In this document: piece by piece, positions 12,366 through 24,512 of the stretch
Position numbering within the stretch: the stretch's first letter is position 1
Layout of the letters: each line of letters opens with the position of its first letter
Assembly: GCF_000485595.1 (NCBI RefSeq)
Contig: NW_014578270.1
Coordinates: forward strand, 28,870 to 91,453
Direction of reading: 5' to 3'
DNA length: 62,584 nt
Source of the DNA: Priapulus caudatus
Lineage: Eukaryota; Priapulida; Priapulimorpha; Priapulimorphida; Priapulidae
Translations under genes and position numbers: made by a program
Notes under the pieces: model-generated
What the model saw: only the letters and a program-made list of their open reading frames with translations
Databases searched by the model: none
What the model was told of the DNA's origin: nothing

Positions 12366-12739
12366 GAGTTTAGTGATGTTATTGTGTACGGTTCATGTGG
12401 TGCCGTCATCATCGTGATATTCAATGGCGCCGTTGCTCTTGTATTGCGGTTTTTGCTTCACTGACGTCTTCAACGCGTTGCGGCTGCTGGTTTGTTAGTG
12501 ACGTGCTCATTTCCTGCAACTGCACCAATCAACAAATTACAAAACTAACCTTGACGAGTATGAGGTCATCAACGATGCTCCACATTGTCAGCCAACTCAA
12601 CAGAATAACATCTCTAATCCATGTTGGAATAGAAAAGTCAGAAAAAATTCCACAAGTGGCCACAAAAAACGCGCCTGCTCCCTCCATCCCAGCCACGCAC
12701 GCACGGCGTGCGCATTCATCAGTTATTTAGTAAGACATG

Positions 12740-12778
<39 letters not shown>

Positions 12779-15675
12779 AACACACACAATATATAATACA
12801 TACATATATACCTCGTTATAAATATATAGGTCTTGCGCGGCGGTCGCGTCTTTTCTGATCCATCTCTGCAGAGGCCTGACGTGTGCGAAGAGAAGGCGGT
12901 CATCCACCTCCTGATCAAGACCTCCTTTATAACAGTATATAATAACAGTAATACGACGTATAAAATAATATTGCATGGACATCTACACCGCTGACTCATA
13001 TACACGTGCGATGACACACGCACGCACACTCACATGCATGACGCACGCAATCACGCAGGCACGCACGCAGGCACGCACGCACGCACAGCACACACACACA
13101 GGCCTACCCCCGCACGCATGCACACACAAACACACGCACGGCACACACACATGACACAGCATACGCGCCGGATGCATGCACACACAACACACGCACACCC
13201 AGACACACACGCCACGCACGCACGCACCGCACGACGCACGCACGCACACGTACACGCACACACACAAACACTCACACACACACACCCACACACACACACA
13301 CAAACATACACATACACACATCACACATACGCCCGCACGCATGCACACACAACACACGCCCGCAAGCCACAGACATGCACGCACGCACGTACGCACGCAC
13401 GCATGCACACACAACACACGCATGCACACACAACACACGCATGAACACACCAACACACGCACGTATGCACGCACGATGCACACACAACACACGCATGCCA
13501 CCACAACACACGCACGCACACACACATGACACAAACGCTACGCACGCATGCACACACAACACACGCACGCACACGCAGACATGCGCACACACACGCACGC
13601 ACGCACGCACGCGCGCACGTACCGGCTACGACCTACCGTGAACAGCGCTGATTACAATTCCGAACGACCATAACAATGACAAAGGCCAGTAATCCGTACC
13701 ACATGTGAGATACCTTGTAAAGTGATCAAGCCGGTTTTGCTTCGCTAGAGCGTACTCACTGTAGTGAAAAAATCCGATAAAATAATAACGCTAAAAACTA
13801 GTTGCGTAGTTGTCCCTCGATCTAATCATGCCAACCATGCAATTTAAACACAATAATCTGCTGCGGTCGGCGGAACCCAGCACGGTATACGGCTATACAC
13901 ATTTTTGGGTTCAGAGACCAAAGATGAGCGCTTATTGTGTATAGATAACACTGAGATTTAGTAACGGTTTCGCATGCTTATATCGTATTAATGTTCAATA
14001 AATATATAATAATAATATAATAACCCGCTTACTTCCACGTTTATTATATGCTTGGACTGGTCAATGATCGTCGATGCGATGGGCCCAGTGTGGTGGTCGA
14101 GGTAGCAGTGTTGTGTGCACTGACGTTGTACTGTATCAGTGTAGTGATGTTGTTAACACATCACCTCAATGGTCCGCGCTAGCGTCACTTTCGGCTCGCG
14201 CCTTGTTGAAGACACGACAAAGCCGATCCACATTCCGAAAATAAGCGAAACTAAGGTGCCGGCACCAGCGCCTGCAAATACCAAAGCGACGTCCCCATCA
14301 CTAAATATGTACTCGTGTCCGCGTTATCTTAGCTATATAACACAGTGGTCCCCGCTTTAACGGGCGCTGGGGTAAACGCGTCCCCGAGCATCGCTTTATA
14401 CGATACATGTTTTTTTAAACATTACTCACATTTATATGTTCACCGTATAATCGCAACCAACGCCTTAGCTTAATCGGACATATTTTCATGATTTTTTACC
14501 TTCCCGTAAAGCGGGTACCACTTTGATGAGCAAGTCTTCTTATATGAGCCTCTTCACTTCTCAGGAGCGCTACGATGACGCACCATCAGGCGTTGATATA
14601 TATTATGTTTTCAATGACAATGAACAAACTTTGTACGCGCATGTAACACGTAATTGAACTACGGCGACATTATATATATGTTATTTGTTTCTAAATCTCC
14701 GCTACCGGCGATTTGAAGACGCTTACTAACTCTATCTTTTTATCCGTGATGGGATTCCTCATAATTTAAGTTTTACTCCACGTATATACTGCTTTAATTT
14801 CTACTACACACTTAAAGTTATAACAGCTGAGCAGTCAACACCTTCTACGCGTGTCGAGTGTAAACGTTAACGCACCCAGGTAGTTGAGAAACCTGTAGTT
14901 TCCACTACTCACCCATTCGTTTGCAAACGGCACGGACATTCCGAGAGTGAAGAGAGCGAATAATGGACCACCGGCGATACCGTAGATCGTAAAGACTGCA
15001 GCTGAAACCGAAGTAAAACCCAAGCACGTAAGTAATGCAATATAATTAATTAGTATAATTCACACATAATGTTGAATCGATATGACTCTTACTTATAAAA
15101 CGCACGTAAATTCATACAACCGTTTAGGCAAAAATGACATTCGTTAAAACGTCACGGTACATTTGAAGCGATAAATGTAGTGCGCCGTGGATAGTAATGG
15201 AACATTATTTCTTATGTCGGGATATGAATTCAGACGTTTATCCCTTTATACGCTATATTATGAATAGTGTGGCGCGTACGTCCTATGTGCATCGATAGCA
15301 GAAGGAGGTAAAAGGTGATTGGCATACCTGGATAACGGTAGCCACTAAACAACGACGCGAGAAATGCAAGTGCAGTTTGTAACGGCAGTCCTAAAAACAC
15401 ACGCTGAAAAATAATAATAAATTTGCACATATAAATCCGACAAAATAATCGTATTTCCCGATCATATAAGCCTTCAAATATAGCCGTTATATAGCAACGA
15501 TATATGTTAATAATTTTTTCTACTGGTAACGCACCCATTCCTTTCGCACATCGTGTTGCTACGACTCGCTCAGTTGCAAGCCTGTACGCTTATAGTACAC
15601 AGGCCGAATAATGGTCTGCAACCCTACGGCTGCGCAGAGAGTTTACCCCACTGGATACGGTACTGAAACACAAAC
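12366..15675 (-). pseudogene. Inverted copy of the SLC5-family transporter exons
   Basis: Reverse complement of transporter exons from STVSSGVNS to the tail. Many exons carry single-base losses: in the copy of exon 5418-5533, AAAAA becomes AAAA, CGCGGA becomes CGCGA and TTTTA becomes TTTA. One exon copy (around 14900-15000, [16 protein letters not shown]) stays intact. Treat as an assembly duplicate, not a paralogue. Confidence 0.8.
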
Positions 15676-15775
15676 ACACACACGCACACTATATATATAT
15701 ATATATTATATATATTATAATAAGTCACTTTGACTTGCTAATATCGATAAGCAGCTTCGTTGGTGATGATATCTT

Positions 15776-16876
15776 AACCTCGTCTACACGACGAACGCTT
15801 AACTCGACGTTAGCTTACCGAACGTTAACTCGAGTTAGTTACCGAACGTTAACTCGAGTTGGCGATTTATGTAGCGTCTACACGACAAACACCGATAGCG
15901 ATTATTACCGATTTATTATGCATGCTTGCGTGCTCGTGTGTATGTAAACGTGCGCGTGGCGGCTGCTGTGCGTGTGTGCTGTGCGTGTGCACGTATACGT
16001 GCGTGCGTAGCGTGACGTTACGTGATGTACGTTACACGCTGCAGTTCGTGCGGTTGCGTGCGGGCGTGCGTTGTGCACTGTACACGTGCGCTGCATGCGT
16101 GAGTGCGTACATGTGCAGTCAATGTGTGGCACGGATGCCGTGCGTGCATGCTGCACGTACACGGCGTGCATGAGTGTGTAGCGTGCCGACTTGTTGCAAG
16201 TACACGTGCGCTTGCGTGCGCGCGTGCGCGCCGTGCCGCAGCGTACACGTTCGTGCGTTCGTGCGTGGCGTTGCGCTGCGGCCGTGCGTAGTGCACGTAC
16301 ACGTGCGTGCTCGCGTGAGTGCGTACTATGTGCTTGCATCGTGTGCACGTGCTTGTGCCGTTGCGTGTGCACGCTACACGTGCGTGCGTGCGTGCGTCGT
16401 GCGTGCACCCTCCTGCGTGTGCACGTACACGTGCGACTGCATGCGTCAGTGCCTGCATGTGCACGTACACGTGCGTGCTGGTGCGCAGACGTTGTGCAGG
16501 TACACGTGCGTGGGGCGTGCGGTGCGTGTGCCACGTACACGTGCGTGCATGCGTGCGTGCGTGCGTCCGTGTAGTGTGCACGTACACGTGCAGTGCGTAC
16601 GTGCAAATTGTGTGTGCAGGTTACACGTGGTCACCGTGCGTGCGTGGCATGCATTGGCCGTACACGTGCGGGCGTGCGTGCGTCGTGCACGGTACACGCG
16701 CGGTGTGCATGTACACGTGCGTGCATGACGTGTCGTGCGTGCGTGCTGCAAGTACACGTGCCGTGGCCGTGCGCGTGTGTAGCAGGTACACGTTCTTGCC
16801 CGCGTGCGTGCATGCGTGCGCTGCCACGTACACGCTGCGTTTCGTGCGTGCGTGTTGCACGTACACGATGCATGCG
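15776..16876. repeat. Inverted copy of the 1.1-kb inverted-repeat element
   Basis: Reverse complement of 1495-2600 with the terminal repeat degraded (the left end has lost AG from AAGCC) and the minisatellite scrambled by indels. The far end is lost in the N run. Confidence 0.75.
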
Positions 16877-16901
16877 NNNNNNNNNNNNNNNNNNNNNNNN
16901 N
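16877..16901. other. Assembly gap (25 N)
   Basis: Run of 25 N directly at the end of the inverted arm. The sequence after it (CTCAAAAATTGGTAGG...) is not the continuation expected from either arm. Confidence 0.99.
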
Positions 16902-16984
16902 ACTCAAAAATTGGTAGGACCCCCAGACCCCCCACCTGTTTCCCACCCCCTCCTTGAAATCCTGGACGTTACTGTGCCCCCCCC

Positions 16985-17250
16985 CCGGACGCCCCGTCCT
17001 TGTGCAAACCGAAGGTTTGAGTTTATATATGCAGCAGCACGCTCCCCCTATTGGCCATTTTTACAAGACAGGGATAAATCATACCAGAATCACCTGGGAA
17101 TTCAACTAATCTCAATTCGTGGGCAACAGTCACTGACTTGACACAGCGTTTGCTGGTAAACATGTCATGGTAGCATCGTTGAAAACTTTTGGGATTTAAA
17201 AGCGCACGAAAAACTATAAAACGTAAATAACCCTAATTACCTCAATGACT
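16985..17250. repeat. Third copy of the 90-bp unit plus its flank
   Basis: Diverged direct copy of about 7536-7830, including the GACTTGACACAGCG block and AAAAGCGCACGAAAAACTAT. It is in the same orientation as the first arm, so it is the true continuation of the inserted DNA rather than of the inverted arm. Confidence 0.8.
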
Positions 17251-17283
17251 ATGCCCACCGCATGCCACTCATGATGTTTACTC

Positions 17284-17670
17284 GGTGACGTTGCCTTCCG
17301 AATTCTCATTGGTTGATACAAATCACATGCCTCTAACTCCTCACCTGTGCCTTGACAACACTGTGGCGTCAAATTGGGTTTTTGTGTTATGGACCTCAAT
17401 AGCTGAACGCCTAGAGCAGAGACGACACGGCTGAAATGTCGTTGGATCAAATCCCATCTGTTTTTTCATTATTTTCCTGTTTTCTGTATTTTTCTAGGTT
17501 TATCTATATTTACATGATTTATTTACAACAATTTAATAACAACAAACAATTTTTGTTTGTTTATAGGGTTATGGTTAGGGTTAGGGTTAGGGTCACAATG
17601 CACCAGAAAACAGGAGTTTGAGGTACGTGATTTGTATCAACCTGTAGGATTTGGGAGCTATGCAGGCCCT
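17284..17670. repeat. Inverted repeat around a short TTAGGG tract
   Basis: GGTTGATACAAATCACATGC (about 17311) and its complement (about 17630-17648) face each other, diverged by a few bases. Between them at 17574-17593 is an interstitial telomere-type tract of about three TTAGGG units. No coding content was seen. Confidence 0.65.
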
Positions 17671-17864
17671 AGCTGCGTGTGTGTAACACAGCTGTATATT
17701 TCGCCGTCGTTGAATTTCTCTTGCGTTTCGCGTGATTGACGGAGCAGTTCTTCAGTGATTCTCATGTAATAGTGATGTTTCATGTTTATAAACATTGACG
17801 TCATATGCGCATATGCGGAGTTTAACGGTTGTCAGCAAGCAGATGCATGATATTGTTCGATACA

Positions 17865-18570
17865 AGCACACGCACGCATGCACGTGTACGTGCACACACA
17901 CACTCATGCACGCACGTGTATGTGCACACGTACGTGCGTGCGTGCGTGTGCACGTACACGTGCGTGCATGCATGCGTGCGTGCGCACGTCTACGTGCACA
18001 TGCATGCACGCACGCACGCACGTGTACCTGCACACACACGCACGTACGCACGCACGCACACATGCACACACGTGTACCTGCACACGCACACACGCACGCA
18101 CGCACGCACCCACGCACGAACGTGTACCTGCACACGCGCGCACACACGCGCGCACGCACGCACGCACGTGTACGTGCACACACACGGACGCACGCACGCA
18201 TGCACGCACGTGTAAGTTCACACGCACGCACGCACGCACGTGTACGTGCACACGCACGCACGCACGCACGTATACGTGCACATGCACACGCGCGCACGCA
18301 CGCACGCACGCACGCACGTGTACGTGCACACACACGGACGCACGCACGCACGCACGTGTACGTGCACACGCACGCACACACTCATGCACGCACGTGTACG
18401 TGCACACGCATGCACGCACGCACACACGCACGTGTACGTGCACACACACACGCACACACGCACGCACGCACGCACGTGTAAGTTCACACGCACGCATGCA
18501 CGCACGCACACACGCACGCATGCACGCGCGTGTACGTGCACGCGCACGCACGCAGCACGCACGTGTACGT
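17865..18570. repeat. ACGCACGTGTACGTGCACA minisatellite, second array
   Basis: Same unit type as 1658-2450 but without the flanking inverted repeats. Open frames across it are low complexity only. Confidence 0.9.
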
Positions 18571-18962
18571 GCACTACATAAACAGCGCTTTCTATCAGAA
18601 CATGTGGGCATTCATCTGTAAATGTCAAGCAGCACGCTTCGCTTCTGCCAACCACAACACATAACAAATACACGTGACCTGATTTATGACGTCACGTGAA
18701 ACATCGCTATTAGACCTGCGCGATGGCGTGTGCATGTTTGCTAGTGAATTAGACCCGCTAAAATTCGAGACTGTTCGCTGGCAACAATTGATTCGTGTGC
18801 CGGCTTTTCGATTTGGCGCACGGATCAATAGCTGCCAGCGCGTGATACTTTCGTAGGACGTTCACGCGGTCGCGTGCGCCTTGCCGCGGAACTGCGCGCA
18901 AGATCCGCGCTCAGCGGGCAGGATCAACACCTTTCAGGCGACGCTTCTCTGGTATCCGGTCA
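18571..18962. other. Unassigned segment with overlapping CRE and E-box
   Basis: Between the minisatellite and the broken integrase. It contains TGACGTCACGTGA (18687-18699), a CRE overlapping a CACGTG E-box, and another CACGTGAC just upstream (about 18671). No gene could be placed beside it, so promoter function is only a possibility. Confidence 0.4.
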
Positions 18963-19445
18963 CTCATCTGGATTCCACTCACGGATGGAAAGGCGCAGCA
19001 CCTTTTCTCCTCCAACAAGGTTGGTACCGTTATCTCAGCGCACCTCAACCGGATTTCCACGCCGAGAAATGAAGCGCTGAAGTGCATTGATAAAGGAGTC
19101 CGTCTCCAATGAGTGGCACACTTCAATGTGTACGGCTCTAGTTGTGAGGCACGTGAAAAAGAAACCATATCGTTTAACCTCACTCCTGGCTCGCTTAACC
19201 ATGAAAGGGCCAAAAGGGTCTACTCCAATCATAGTGAAGGGTGCAAGCCCAGGTGTGACACGATCCTTTGGCAAGTCTGCCATACGTTGCGACTCAACTG
19301 AGGCTCTCATTCTACGACATGGAATGCAGCAGAATATCACGTGTTTTACTGCTGCTCGGCTCTTGACAATCCATAAACGTTGCCGTATCTCTCCAAGTGT
19401 CCGTTCTATGCCGGAGTGTCCTGTTGTCATACGGTAGTGTCGCAT
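18963..19445 (-). pseudogene. BEL/Pao integrase, N-terminal and core part
   Basis: The minus strand shows a GHSG..RT block followed by paired cysteines (zinc-binding type), then the V-D catalytic start of the DDE core, LTTRAVH and the DNGTN block. A TGA at 19035-19037 precedes DNGTN. Similarity stops after the WNP motif at 18963, where foreign DNA begins; the rest of the enzyme is at 7445 and below. Confidence 0.88.
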
Positions 19446-19529
19446 GATCAGATCAACAACTGGGTGACGATTGGGGAGAATCCACGGGTGCTTGGCTTCT
19501 GCACTGAGGGTCGCATTTGCCAGTCGCCC

Positions 19530-21840
19530 TCAAACAGTTATTATTATGTTGTCTCTAGTCAAGATTATGTTGTCTCTAGATGTCATGGGTGCAAGTTTAC
19601 GAATGTTGCTCGGCTTGAGCTGGGCATCATTGAAGCTCGTTCTCTGGATATATCTGATTATCTCCATTTTAGCAGTCGCAATGTATTGCACTGTGAGTGA
19701 TCCACGAATATGGGTTGTTATTGTGGCTTTCTGAACTCTATGGCAAAGAATGCGTTTAACACGTAGGATCCAAGCCACGGCCTTTTTGAGTTTATACCAA
19801 GTTGAATGTCTCTTTAACAGGGTATGAATGACGTCGCCTCCAGCATCAATCGCTACGTTATACACTCGAGTTTCTTTCGTAAACTCAACATCGTGGCTTA
19901 GAGCATTTTCAGAAAATTCAGGCTGCGCTGGCCAAGTCGCTTCCTTCTGCCATAGGAAGCTGGGCCCATGTATCCACCGCTCATTGTCAAGAAGCTCTTG
20001 TACATTACGTTCTCGTAAAACGTCATCTGCAGGAGTGGATTGAGTATTCACGTATCGCCACTGAGTGGGTAATGAGTGCTCACGGATCTTGGCAACGCGG
20101 TTGGCAACAAACGTCTGAAATCAATTGTCGTCATTTCTTATGTAGTGTAAGACTATCATGCTGTCACTCCAGAAAACTGAGTCGAGCAGTGTCATTGTCA
20201 ATTCTCGGCGTACCATTTCATATAGTTTGACAGATAGCACAGCTGCTGCTAATTCGAAGCGTGGTATTGTCGTAGATTTTAAGGCCGCTACTTTGGTCTT
20301 TGACATCAAAAGATTACAATGCACTTGTCCTAAACTATCCACAATCTTCAAGTATGTCGCAGTTCCATAACCGCTCTCCGAGGCATTTGAAAAATGATGT
20401 ACCTGCGCCGAATGCTTTGGGTTTATGGAGCGCGGGATCGACATGCCACGAAGCAATGGTAGGTCTCCTATCTACCGGGCCCACTGATTGGCTATAGCTT
20501 CAGGCATAGGGTCATCCCAGCCAGTCCCGAGTCTACACAGCTCCTGGAAGAGAACATTAGCCTTCAGTATGTATGGGCTTACAAAACACAGGGGGTCATA
20601 TACTGAGCTTACAATGCTCAATAAGCCTCGTCGAGTGAGAGCCTTGTCTTTCACGTTAACATCGAAACTAAACATGTCAGTTTCTGTATTCCAGAGTACC
20701 CCAAGCGCCTTCTCGGCAAGCAAAGGATCCTTGTCTAAATCTAAAGACACGACTTTCTTGGCCAACCTTGACACTGGAACCGAGCGTAGTACTTCACGTA
20801 AATTGCCAAGTGCTTGGTGAGGCAAAACCCACCTATGGCAAGCATCTCTCGTAGCTGTTTAACAAGTTCTATTGCCTTTCTAGCATCTGAGACTGACATT
20901 AAACAATCATCAACATAGAAATTATTGTCAACCGTGTTGACGGTGTCAGCGCTGTATTTCCAAGCATTATCAGATGCAATACGCCTTAGCGCAAAATTTT
21001 CACAACTCGGGCTCCATACTCCTCCAAACAAATGTGCGGTCATTCGGTACACATGTACACACTTTATCGGGTCGTCATCTTTCCACCAAAGAAACGGAGT
21101 GTATCTCTGTCATCTTGGTTGACCAAGACCTGGTGAAACATTTTTTCAATGTCTCCCATGAAGGCTACGGGTTCCTGCATGAATCGAAGCAGTACTCCAA
21201 CCAGCTTGTTGGCTAGATCCGGTCCCTGGTGTACCACGTCATTAAGTGATGTTCCGCTGTACTTTTCTGCACAGTCAAATACAACTTTCACCTTCCCAGG
21301 TTTTCTGGGATGTATGACCAGGTATCAGGTATGACCATGTTATCTGGGATGGGGCAGGTACCACACATACCCATCAGTGCGATTTAGCTCCTCGGGCGGT
21401 ACCATCTCTGCATACCTCTTGTTGCGCATTTCTACTATTCCGGCAACGTACTTGTCTCGTAAACTGTTATCTTTGCTAAGCCGCTTACCTAAGAGATGTA
21501 GCCGACGTTCAGCCAGCGACTTGTTGTCAGGAAGATGGGGCAGTCGCTGCTTGAAGAGAATATCCATGCTATAATGTCCGTTCTCAAAATGCAATGATTG
21601 CTCCCAGATAGAGATAACCTTTCTATCACTGACTGACATTCCGATGGTGTCTCCTCCCACATCGTCCAGCTTCCAAACCATTTTCACTTGGCGTTGAAGA
21701 ATAGTATCGGCATCGATAAAGTGTGAGGAGATACGAGTTGAGGGCCCTGCTTCCATTGGACCATTGAGAATCCAGCCCAAAATGGTTTTAGTTGCATAGG
21801 GTGCTCCTGAACCTCTTTCACGGACTTCCGTAGGTATCAA
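19530..21840 (-). pseudogene. BEL/Pao reverse transcriptase and RNase H region
   Basis: Broken frames on the minus strand. 21840-21340 holds the linker and RT N-terminus (LGWILNGP, WYLPHP); 21291-21064 holds VVFDCA and the D-I-E-K-M-F-H-Q catalytic block; 20917-20906 encodes the active-site Y-V-D-D. 20456-20121 holds the RNase H start (RFELAA, SDS..VL.Y). 20051-19530 continues into the tether before integrase. At least three frame changes are visible, so no intact polyprotein exists. Confidence 0.9.
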
Positions 21841-21849
21841 TACAGTAGG

Positions 21850-23919
21850 GTGGTCTTGACCAATAAGAAGGCAAACCTACTTAGTGTTTATGTCTGGTAT
21901 ATTAATGTCCTGCAAATGTGGCCACCTGTCGAAGTCTGCTCTTGTCACAAGGTTGTCACTGCTGATGTGGAGCTTGGGCCTGGTGAGAACATGCGACATG
22001 GATATGAGATTTTTATTCTCCAAGTCTGCCACTTCAAGACTTACTACATGGGTGTCAGTTAAAACGTCCTTGGTGTCTAGGGTTGTAAGCGTTATTGTGT
22101 TATGTCGTCCAGGTACTCCTAGTCTCTTCACCAGCTCCTCTGAACAGAAACTCTGAGTAGATCCTGAGTCAAGCAGGGCATATGTCGTCATAAAATCGAT
22201 GGCTCCATATCCTCGAACCTTAACTGGCACAATAGGGAGAGCCACCTTACTCACGTCGGCCTCAGAGCGACTACATGTTGCATTTGTTGAGGTGCTCACT
22301 GTGGGTGTTCGAAGGTTGGCAAGTGTCTGAAATTGTCTGTCACTCTCATTGTTGCCGATGTCGTTCCTTGGTATTGTCGAAGCTATTACCACATTGTCTC
22401 TTGAGCGTGGAAGATGCAGAAACTTCGTATGCTGCTGTACACAGCCAAACATAGTGCACACTGAATTCCGGGAGCACTCAGCAGATCGGTGTCCAGAGCA
22501 CAGACAATTTACGCAAATATGTTTACTCTGCACAAAATCTAGCAGTTCGCCGGGTCTCAGTGACTTGAAGCCGTTGCAGCCAAACAACGAGTGACGGCCG
22601 CCACAATTGTGTCATGGGATTTCAGTCTCCAAGGGGTTCATGGCACTGTGTGCTCGATGTGTGGTCTGCGGTTGACGGGTGACAAACTTAGTGGCAGATT
22701 GATCTACCTGAACGTTAAAGGTAGAAGCTGCTTCTCCTTCTTGTTATTTGACGTGTCCTTGTGCTGTTGTTTGTCCCTTTCCTGCATGAGCTTGCCGAAG
22801 ACTGGGTCATTCGCTTGGTCTGCAGCTGCGTCGACGTACTCAACCATATCATCGATGTTAGGGACTCGCTCATTTTTCGTGCTAATATGGTACGTAAGCT
22901 TTCTTTGCCCAACATCGGCGCAAGTCCATGGGTAATTTCTCAGCTATCTGAAGAAGACTCCTGCTGTTGTTCAGCTCACCGAGATTCCCCATGGTGGATA
23001 ACGTCTCACTGCAGATGCGCAGGTTATCAGCATAGTCCCGCAAAACCTTACTGCCGTTTACATCAGGACGACGATTGAACTTCTCTATCCAAGCTTCTGA
23101 TATGAGATAAGAGCTTCCAAATCGGCTCTTAATGAGACTCCTCGCATGAGCATATCCTTCGGCAGGTTCCATGACACTACAGCACTGTATTTGCTTCCTT
23201 GCGGGCCCTGTACAGTATTGCAACAGTCGGGCAAGTGTTGCTTAACTGCGTATGGTATCTTTGTCTACAATGTTCTCAAATGCACGGATGAAACCCCAGT
23301 ACTTGAGACGATCACCATCGAATGACATCATATCGGTTTTTGGTAGCTGTAGAGTAGAGCTTCTACTAAAGATTGCTGTTGTGTCCTAGTGTCATTAAGC
23401 ATCTGAACAAGAATGTTTCCTAGTCCTTGCTGACCTGTAGAGTCCAGTTCGCTGGTTTGTGTCGGTCGGTGATCTGCCCTCATTGCTGTGGGTTGTCTTA
23501 CGTTTCAATTGGGTTGAATAATTCGTTGTGCCTCAGTGGAGTGCCCTACGTTGGCTATCGGACGCGACCAGTGTGTGGTACCAATATCCGATATTCCACG
23601 TAGAGTTTCCTCAGCCTCCTAGTATGCTCGCTCATGAGCCTCAGCCTTTGCTATGCTCTCCTGAAGAGCTACTCTGCGACGCTGTTTCAATTCCAGCTCT
23701 TCTCTTTCAAGTGATCGGCGAGTTGCAAGCGAGGTTGCTTCTACTTCTAGAGCAGCCCTCTCAGCCGATGCCTTGAGGCGTTCGCTCATAACAGAGCTGA
23801 TTCTTGAAGCATTGCTGGCAGAGGCGTCAGGGTGAATTTCATCTCGTGCAGTCTCATCGTCGTGTCCACCACTCGCAATTATCGAATGCCATATTTAGAC
23901 GTACGGCGATTTAAAACTA
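21850..23919 (-). pseudogene. BEL/Pao gag and protease region
   Basis: On the minus strand, 23223-22882 encodes a gag segment (ARSLI..RFG) of the DUF1759 type. 22587-21877 holds a CCHC knuckle (C-x2-C-x4-H-x4-C), a second C/H cluster, and an aspartic protease motif ALLDSGSTQSF. Frames shift between these blocks. The part next to the LTR (23224-23919) is more eroded. Confidence 0.85.
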
Positions 23920-24512
23920 TGTAACCGTCCGGCTACATTGTCTGCCGTCGAGTGTTGTCGATTTAAAACTGTTTCAGCAAGAAATACGCACACATAGTCT
24001 TATTGACATTTGTTCTTTATTCTCTACTGTACATGGTTGTGGTTGTGTGGTTTTAACTGAAATTACAAAGAAAAATATGCCAAGCGTTAAACATTACGCT
24101 ATAACAAGTGTTACATGCGTAGCAAACAAACCGTTATAATGATTTACCAGAAACTAAAGTATTGACTATTATATGTCTTACTTACATCGCTGAGATGTCT
24201 GGGTGTCTATGGAAATATCGTTGTCTTAATAACGAACATGTCGCGCACGCTGATACGTGATTTGTGGCAAACTCCACGACAGATGGCGCTCTCGCTCATG
24301 GGCTCAATCTACGTATCCTGAGTGTGGAAGGGGGCGCTCCATGCAGTTTGAATTTGTGGTTGTCGTGTGTACCTGCCTGACTGGCTTCTGGGAAGTGCTT
24401 AACGCGCATGCTCGTAAGCCACTCGCTACGCGTCTTTCAACAAATTACACTATTTAATGGCAGCACCATACAGTCACAATGAATTTATAATAAACTAAAT
24501 TCGGCCGTAAAA
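23920..24512 (-). repeat. BEL/Pao 5' LTR
   Basis: 593 bp, co-linear with the 504-bp 3' LTR except for an 83-bp insertion (24268-24350). It ends GGTTACA (minus). The expected TG start reads TT, a single-base change. It is flanked by ACTGT at 24513-24517. Confidence 0.88.
24268..24350. mobile_element. 83-bp MITE inside the LTR, CAAACT termini
   Basis: Starts CAAACTCCACGACAGATGG and ends TGCAGTTTG. It is flanked by ATTTGTGG at 24260-24267 and 24352-24359. The 3' LTR shows the empty site, so insertion came after the LTRs diverged. A second copy is at 62384-62491. Confidence 0.88.

Larger units (their letters stand above)
9130..16876. repeat. Inverted, error-rich copy of 1,640-9,062 (probable fold-back artefact)
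   Basis: This arm is the reverse complement of 1,640-9,062 in unbroken order: insert, integrase fragment, LTR, transporter exons and minisatellite. It differs mainly by single-base losses in homopolymers and scattered small indels, and it carries a T tract absent from the other arm. It ends at a run of 25 N. Because it copies host DNA and gene exons beyond the retroelement's edge, transposition cannot explain it. Genes inside should not be counted. Confidence 0.88.

Noticed and set aside
12366-15675. A second, divergent SLC5 paralogue on the minus strand
   Set aside because: Intron sequences, flanking LTR and repeats match the first gene throughout; differences are indels typical of read error.
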